A stretch of 64,000 nucleotides of DNA from Nocardia jejuensis NBRC 103114 (GTDB lineage Bacteria > Actinomycetota > Actinomycetes > Mycobacteriales > Mycobacteriaceae), in assembly GCF_001613145.1 (NCBI RefSeq), contig NZ_BDBU01000019.1, forward strand, positions 62,001-126,000. Direction: 5' to 3'. The position numbers and the translations under genes were made by a program. The notes under the pieces were generated by a model. The model was not told the origin of the DNA and ran no database searches. It saw only the letters and a list, made by a program, of their open reading frames with translations. How positions within the stretch are numbered: position 1 is the first letter of the stretch; the number at the start of each line of letters is the position of its first letter. Shown piece by piece: positions 58,831 through 64,000 of this stretch.

Positions 58831-61800
58831 ATGGTGCCGACCACACTACCGATGGTGTCGTGGCAGAAACTCCGCGAAGATCCCGCAACCCTCGAAGCGG
58901 TCTACTTCCGGTGGATACGTCCCGACACGAGCGCCACGACGGTGACCGATCGCGCAGGGCAGATCTTCCACCGCCACCTCGAACTCGCCGAAGCACGACG
59001 ACCGGGTGTGGCGCTCACCCGCGTCTACCGGCCGGGAGACGAGAGCGGACTCGGCGCGGCCATCCAGATCGTCAACGACGACATGCCCCTGCTGGTGGAT
59101 TCGATCACCTCCATGCTGCGCCGGCACGGCGTCGCCGTCAGCGAGGTCATCCACCCGGTCTTCGATGTGAGGCGCGATGACCGTGGCCGCGTATGTGCGG
59201 TCGCCTCGGCAGATGTCCGCCGCCACAGCACCGATACGATCGCCGAGTCGTGGATCCACGTGCAACTAGACCCCACCCTCGAGCACACACTGCTCGACCA
59301 CATCGCACACACACTGCCCGATCTGCTCGCAGCCGTCAGAGCAGTAGCCTGCGACACCCCCGCTATGGCAGTCACGCTCTCGAAGGTGGCGAAGACTCTC
59401 GACCGTGTCCCCACCGACGACACTGATGTCGAGAACACCGAGAACGCACGGCTACTGCGCTGGCTCGGAGACGGCCACTTCAACCTGCTCGGCTACCGAT
59501 ACTGCAGCCCCGCAGCAGATTCCGCGACCACCACCGACCCAGGACTGCATCCCGAAGCAGGTCTCGGGATCCTGCAGCAGCACATCGGCGCAGACCTGAC
59601 CATTGCGACACTGTTTCCTGATCCACCGATGCTGCGCATATCCAGCGGCTCGCTCGACGGTGTACTGCCCGGCGCGCCGGACGGCTACATCATCACCGTC
59701 GCAGACAAGCCGAACCGCGAGTCCGAACACACGGTCCATGGCGCTCACATGTTCATCGGAACCTTCACCGTGACCGGACATCACGAGAACATCCTGGACA
59801 TCCCTGTGATCTCGGGGCGAGTACACCAGGTCATGGAGTGGGCCGGGGTAGCGATCAACTCGTTCGCCGGTCAAGAATTGCTCGAGATGCTGCAGAGCTT
59901 CCCGCGCGCCGAACTGTTCCTGACCGACGCACGCCGCTTGTTCGACACCGTCTCTGAAGTAATGGACTTGAGCCGACGTCGACACGTACGGCTGTTCCTT
60001 CGTCCCGATCCCCGCACGAACGCGGTGTATTGCCTGGTCTATCTGCCCCGCGACCGCTACTCGAGCGACGTTCGCCTGCGCATGCGCGACATCCTGCGCA
60101 CAGAACTGGGCGGTGAACAGATCGACTACTCCGCCAGGGCGACCGAATCCGAACTCGCCGTGGTCTACTTCACCGTCCACCGCCCCACCGGAGCCTCCGC
60201 CGCGGACGTCTCGGAAAAGAACCGCGAACGGATACAAGAACTTCTGTTCGCCACCACTCGGTCGTGGTCCGATCTGCTGCTCGCCGAGGCGGCCAAGAGT
60301 TCGTCCGTACCCCCCGAACTCGCCGCCGATTATGCCGCCGCTCTGCCCGCCGCCTACCGCCAGGAATTCCCACCATCGCGCGGACTTGCCGACCTTCATC
60401 GGCTCCACGCTCTCGTCGAGGGCGGTATCGATACCCACCTGTATCGCCAACCCACCGCCAAGACAGGGGAGTGGCGGTTCGCGCTGTATGTACACGGCCA
60501 CGAGGTGTCCCTGAGCAGAGTACTGCCCATCCTGCACAGCCTCGGCGTCGAAGTCATCGACGAGCGACCGTATCCGCTGACCCTCGCCGACGGATCACGA
60601 CGCTGGATCTACGACTTCGGCCTGCGCGTCCCGCTGGACATCGGTGAGACGGATCCGTTGCCGGGCAACGATATCCGCCAGCGCGTCACCGACGCAGTGA
60701 GCGCCATGTGGTTCGACGCGATCGAGGTCGACGGCCTCAACGAACTGGTGCTCCGCGCCGCACTGTCATGGCGGCAGATCGCTGTCCTGCGCGCGTACGC
60801 GCGCTACCTGCAGCAGGCAGGCTTCGCTTACTCCTTCGGCAACATCACCCGCGTACTGCAAACCCACCCCACCATCACACGTGCGTTTCTCCAACTGTTC
60901 ACCGCTCGCTTCGATCCCGACTCCGCAGGTGAACTCGGCACCATCCGAGCACAGAGCCTCGAGAACGAATTGAGCGCCCAGATCGACGCCGTGGTGAGCC
61001 TGGACACCGACCGAATCCTGCGTGCCCTGCTCGAACTGATCCGTGCGACCCTGCGCACCAGCTACTTTCGCGACGATCGGATCAGCAGCGACCGCGACTA
61101 CCTGTCGTTCAAGCTCGATCCTCGACGCATCACCGTACTGCCCCAGCCCCGGCCGCAATTCGAGATCTTCGTCTACTCACCCCGGATCGAGGGCGTACAC
61201 CTGCGCTTCGGACCCGTCGCACGGGGCGGGTTGCGGTGGTCGGACCGCCTCGAGGATTTCCGCACCGAAATTTTGGGATTGGTCAAGGCACAAGCGGTGA
61301 AGAACGCGGTCATCATACCGGTCGGCGCCAAGGGCGGTTTCGTGGTGAAACGCCCGCCCACCGCCACCGGCGACACGGTCGCAGACCGACAGGCCCTGCA
61401 GAAGGAAGGTGTGCGATGCTATCGCACCTTCATCTGCGGGCTGCTGGACCTGACCGACAACATCGACCACACGACCCGCGAAGTGATTCCCCCACCACAG
61501 GTGATACGCCGCGACGACGATGACACCTACCTTGTCGTCGCCGCGGACAAGGGCACCGCCGCATTCTCCGATATCGCCAACGACGTCGCTCAGGACTACA
61601 ACTTCTGGCTGGGGGATGCGTTCGCCTCCGGTGGTTCAGTGGGCTACGACCACAAAGCGATGGGCATCACCGCGCGAGGAGCCTGGGAATCGGTCAAGCG
61701 TCACTTCGCTGAGCTCGATATCGATACCCAGACAACCGATTTCACCGTGGTGGGTATCGGTGACATGAGCGGTGACGTGTTCGGCAACGGCATGCTGCTC

Positions 61801-63678
61801 TCGCGGCATATCCGTCTGATCGCCGCCTTCGACCATCGGCATATCTTCCTGGACCCCAATCCGCATGCGGCGACTTCTTTCGCCGAACGAGAGCGCCTCT
61901 ACGCGCTGCCACGCTCGTCATGGGCCGACTACGACCGCTCACTGATCAGCGACGGCGGCGGCGTCCATGACCGCACACTCAAAGCGATCCCGATCACAGC
62001 ACCCGTACGCGCGACACTGGCCCTCGACCCGGGAATCACGACGCTGCCACCGCACGAACTGATCCGCGCCATCCTCACCGCCCCCGCGCACCTGCTCTGG
62101 AACGGTGGCATCGGCACCTACGTCAAGGCCCACAGCGAAACCAACACCGACGTGGGCGACAAATCCAACGACGCGGTACGAGTCGATGCCAACGCCCTGC
62201 GCGTCACCGTGATCGGCGAAGGCGGAAACCTCGGCATCACCGCTCTGGGACGGATAGAGTTCAGCCGCGGCGGTGGAAAGTGCAACACCGACGCAGTCGA
62301 CAATTCCGCAGGCGTGGACTGCTCCGACCACGAAGTCAACATCAAAGTCCTGCTCGATAGCGTGCTCGCCGCAGGACAGCTGTCTCTGGCCGAACGCACT
62401 CTTCTGCTGACCACAATGACCGACGAGGTCACCGAACTTGTACTACGCGACAACATCTCACAGAACTTCCGACTCGGGATCTCTCGCGCGCACGCTCCGC
62501 AGATGGCCGCCGTGCATCAGCGCCTGCTGACCCATCTGGAAACGACCACCGGCCTGGACCGCGTGCTCGAGGCTTTGCCCTCCGATCAGGAAATGCGCCG
62601 CCGGATCGACGCAGGCACCGGACTGACCTCGCCGGAATTGGCGACTCTGCTGGCACACGTGAAGCTGTCACTCAAACGTGAACTGCTGGCCGGTTCACTG
62701 CCGGATCACCCGGTATTCACCGCGACCCTGCCCGCTTACTTCCCCGCACCGCTGCGCGAACGCTTCGGCACCGCTCTGCAACAACACCCGTTGCGCCGAC
62801 AGATCATCACCACCACACTGGTCAACCGCGTCGTCGACTACGGCGGCACCACCTACGTCTTCCGCCTCGCCGAAGAGACAGGCGCGAGCACAGAGGACGC
62901 GGTACGCGCGTTCACCGCCGTCGCGCAGATCTTCGATCTACACGACCTGTGGCAGCGCATCCGGACCACCCCCATGCCCACCCAAACCCGCGACGAACTC
63001 GAACTCGAAACAAAACGCACACTCGACCGCTCCGCGCGCTGGATGCTGACCAACCGCCCCCAACCCCTCGCAATCAGCGCCGACATCACCCGCTACCAGC
63101 ACGAGATGCGCGCGCTGAGCCCCCTGATTCCCGGACAACAGCCGGGCTGGATCGCCGACACTCTCCTGGCCCGCTCCCGAGCGGCGATCGATCGGGGCGC
63201 TCCACCGGACTTGGCCGAAGCGGTATTTCTGCTCATCCACCGATATCCGTTGCTCGATGTCATCGATATCGCCGAACTCGCCGACCGCGAGACTCGGGAC
63301 GTCATGTCCCTGTACTACGCCCTCGACCAGCACTTCGACATTCAACGGCTGCTCGATGCGGTAGCGACCTTGGAGCGCAGCGATCGGTGGCGCACCCTGG
63401 CTCGACTCGCACTGCGTGATGACCTCTACGACTCGTTGCGTGCGCTGACACTCGACGTACTCAACACCACCACCATCGAGGACGGCACCGCCGACAAGAT
63501 TGCACACTGGTCCTCGATCAACCGCTCTCGACTCGCTCGGGTACGAGCCGCACTCGAAGAGATCTTCGCCACCGGCGAACTGGATATCGCCGGCCTCTCA
63601 GTGGCCGCGCGGCAGGTACGCAGCTTGGCCGGGGGAGCGGACTCGGTCTTGTCCACTCGCGGGACCGCCCCCGACTGA
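58831..63678 (+). CDS. gdh: NAD-specific glutamate dehydrogenase, large (L_180) type
   Basis: It converts glutamate and NAD+ to 2-oxoglutarate, ammonium and NADH. The 1615-residue protein has the length of actinobacterial L_180 enzymes. The catalytic lysine region PVGAKGGFVVKRP is at about 829-841. Other family blocks are GGLRWSDR (upstream), GSVGYDHK, GDMSGDVFGNGMLLS and GEGGNLGITALGRIEF. Regulatory N-terminal regions (ACT-like, about 1-500) and the C-terminal domain are complete, with no stops or frameshifts. The start is ATG 58831. Such enzymes are normally chromosomal; this one is beside ESX plasmid genes and preceded by a perfect palindrome shared with a regulatory site at 8377. It may be a second copy. 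Confidence 0.93.
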   Translation: MVPTTLPMVSWQKLREDPATLEAVYFRWIRPDTSATTVTDRAGQIFHRHLELAEARRPGVALTRVYRPGDESGLGAAIQIVNDDMPLLVDSITSMLRRHGVAVSEVIHPVFDVRRDDRGRVCAVASADVRRHSTDTIAESWIHVQLDPTLEHTLLDHIAHTLPDLLAAVRAVACDTPAMAVTLSKVAKTLDRVPTDDTDVENTENARLLRWLGDGHFNLLGYRYCSPAADSATTTDPGLHPEAGLGILQQHIGADLTIATLFPDPPMLRISSGSLDGVLPGAPDGYIITVADKPNRESEHTVHGAHMFIGTFTVTGHHENILDIPVISGRVHQVMEWAGVAINSFAGQELLEMLQSFPRAELFLTDARRLFDTVSEVMDLSRRRHVRLFLRPDPRTNAVYCLVYLPRDRYSSDVRLRMRDILRTELGGEQIDYSARATESELAVVYFTVHRPTGASAADVSEKNRERIQELLFATTRSWSDLLLAEAAKSSSVPPELAADYAAALPAAYRQEFPPSRGLADLHRLHALVEGGIDTHLYRQPTAKTGEWRFALYVHGHEVSLSRVLPILHSLGVEVIDERPYPLTLADGSRRWIYDFGLRVPLDIGETDPLPGNDIRQRVTDAVSAMWFDAIEVDGLNELVLRAALSWRQIAVLRAYARYLQQAGFAYSFGNITRVLQTHPTITRAFLQLFTARFDPDSAGELGTIRAQSLENELSAQIDAVVSLDTDRILRALLELIRATLRTSYFRDDRISSDRDYLSFKLDPRRITVLPQPRPQFEIFVYSPRIEGVHLRFGPVARGGLRWSDRLEDFRTEILGLVKAQAVKNAVIIPVGAKGGFVVKRPPTATGDTVADRQALQKEGVRCYRTFICGLLDLTDNIDHTTREVIPPPQVIRRDDDDTYLVVAADKGTAAFSDIANDVAQDYNFWLGDAFASGGSVGYDHKAMGITARGAWESVKRHFAELDIDTQTTDFTVVGIGDMSGDVFGNGMLLSRHIRLIAAFDHRHIFLDPNPHAATSFAERERLYALPRSSWADYDRSLISDGGGVHDRTLKAIPITAPVRATLALDPGITTLPPHELIRAILTAPAHLLWNGGIGTYVKAHSETNTDVGDKSNDAVRVDANALRVTVIGEGGNLGITALGRIEFSRGGGKCNTDAVDNSAGVDCSDHEVNIKVLLDSVLAAGQLSLAERTLLLTTMTDEVTELVLRDNISQNFRLGISRAHAPQMAAVHQRLLTHLETTTGLDRVLEALPSDQEMRRRIDAGTGLTSPELATLLAHVKLSLKRELLAGSLPDHPVFTATLPAYFPAPLRERFGTALQQHPLRRQIITTTLVNRVVDYGGTTYVFRLAEETGASTEDAVRAFTAVAQIFDLHDLWQRIRTTPMPTQTRDELELETKRTLDRSARWMLTNRPQPLAISADITRYQHEMRALSPLIPGQQPGWIADTLLARSRAAIDRGAPPDLAEAVFLLIHRYPLLDVIDIAELADRETRDVMSLYYALDQHFDIQRLLDAVATLERSDRWRTLARLALRDDLYDSLRALTLDVLNTTTIEDGTADKIAHWSSINRSRLARVRAALEEIFATGELDIAGLSVAARQVRSLAGGADSVLSTRGTAPD

Positions 63679-63718
63679 TGCTCGTACACGACACAGCCGG
63701 CCACGCGCGGATACTCGA

Positions 63719-64000
63719 TCAGGTCGTCGACGGCCGATGAACGATGCGCGCCGTGCCGCACATGCCGCAGAACTTCGCGGTATCACGCAACTCCGCGCCA
63801 CATCCGCCGCACACTGCGCGTGCGGCGAGTTCGGTGCCGCAGTCGCCACAGAACCGCGCATCCGCCCGCCTGAGACTGTGACACTGCGGGCAGAGCAGGC
63901 CACCGGCGGCGACCGGAGTCCGCGAGCTCGTCTGCTGGTGCAAGGCATTGAACCCCAACGCAGCCCCCAGGAACCCGCCATCGCCACCCCCGCGGGCCAT
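63719..64000 (-). CDS. Double zinc-ribbon protein, 5' end may be beyond the window
   Basis: A minus-strand frame reaches the right edge. It encodes a Gly-rich N-terminal stretch, then two zinc ribbons (CPQCHSL...FCGDCG and CGGCGAEL...FCGMCG). This pattern occurs at the C-terminus of bacterial SPFH/virion-core-type or DUF-type membrane proteins. An ATG at 63998-64000 is available, so it could be a complete 93-residue protein, but the context at the edge leaves a longer N-terminus possible. It is convergent with gdh. Confidence 0.55.
   Translation of the reverse strand: MARGGGDGGFLGAALGFNALHQQTSSRTPVAAGGLLCPQCHSLRRADARFCGDCGTELAARAVCGGCGAELRDTAKFCGMCGTARIVHRPSTT

Noticed and set aside
59452..60537. 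361-codon minus-strand frame opposite gdh
   Set aside because: Shadow of the strongly supported NAD-GDH coding frame; no recognisable motifs.
1..64000. tRNA, rRNA and insertion-sequence genes
   Set aside because: I saw no tRNA cloverleaf, rRNA segment, transposase or flanking terminal repeats.

Overview
The window looks like part of a large conjugative plasmid (less likely an integrated element) from a mycolic-acid actinomycete, probably Nocardia, Rhodococcus, Gordonia or a relative. The evidence is the high-GC coding sequence, WhiB and ROK proteins, PE/PPE and Esp-type proteins, and a complete mycobacterial-type ESX (type VII) locus. The ESX genes and the plasmid functions sit together: parA/parB, an iteron array with DnaA boxes and two Rep proteins on the left, a conjugation-type membrane complex in the middle, and the ESX core on the right.

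Layout. 1-1.24 kb is unusually AT-rich, with hairpins, a 12-bp-phased repeat and one long open frame of uncertain status. 1.5-3.2 kb holds parA and a ribbon-helix-helix parB. 3.4-4.6 kb is a non-coding origin with about 20 copies of a 15-bp iteron and four clear DnaA boxes. 4.8-7.6 kb holds two paralogous RepA_C-type initiators separated by about 870 bp without a gene. 7.6-11.3 kb carries regulators and sensors (MerR, WhiB, a degenerate ROK protein, a PAS/GAF-like protein). 11.3-20.6 kb is a conjugation (type IV-like) module: TcpC/VirB8-like, small VirB2/3-like membrane proteins, VirB4 ATPase, VirB6-like channel protein, a degenerate and an intact NlpC/P60 protein. No relaxase or coupling protein lies in the window.

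20.8-38.2 kb is an accessory ESX region: EspB-, EspL-, EspD/H-, EspC- and EspK-like genes on the plus strand, a partly mirrored set on the minus strand, then a second NlpC/P60 hydrolase and a WXG100-type substrate. 38.3 kb encodes a free-standing threonyl-tRNA-synthetase editing domain. 39.7-58.7 kb is the ESX core: eccA, eccB, eccC, PE, PPE, esxB, esxA, espG, espI, eccD, mycP, eccE, an EspR-like regulator and two membrane proteins. 58.8-63.7 kb is a complete giant NAD-dependent glutamate dehydrogenase, followed by a partial zinc-ribbon gene on the minus strand.

How it fits together. The conjugation module and ESX system probably cooperate in cell-envelope passage, as proposed for mycobacterial plasmids that carry both. 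The strongest unexplained signal is a palindrome TTCCCA-N4-TGGGAA (or one mismatch from it) found eight times, mostly 46-105 bp before gene starts: rep2, the tcpC operon, the esp operon at 20.8 kb, both minus-strand esp transcripts, eccA and the PE gene. This suggests that one plasmid regulator controls replication, conjugation and ESX secretion together. A second palindrome (GCCGTTA-N2-TAACGGC) precedes the glutamate dehydrogenase, the PAS/GAF gene and the merR/whiB region.
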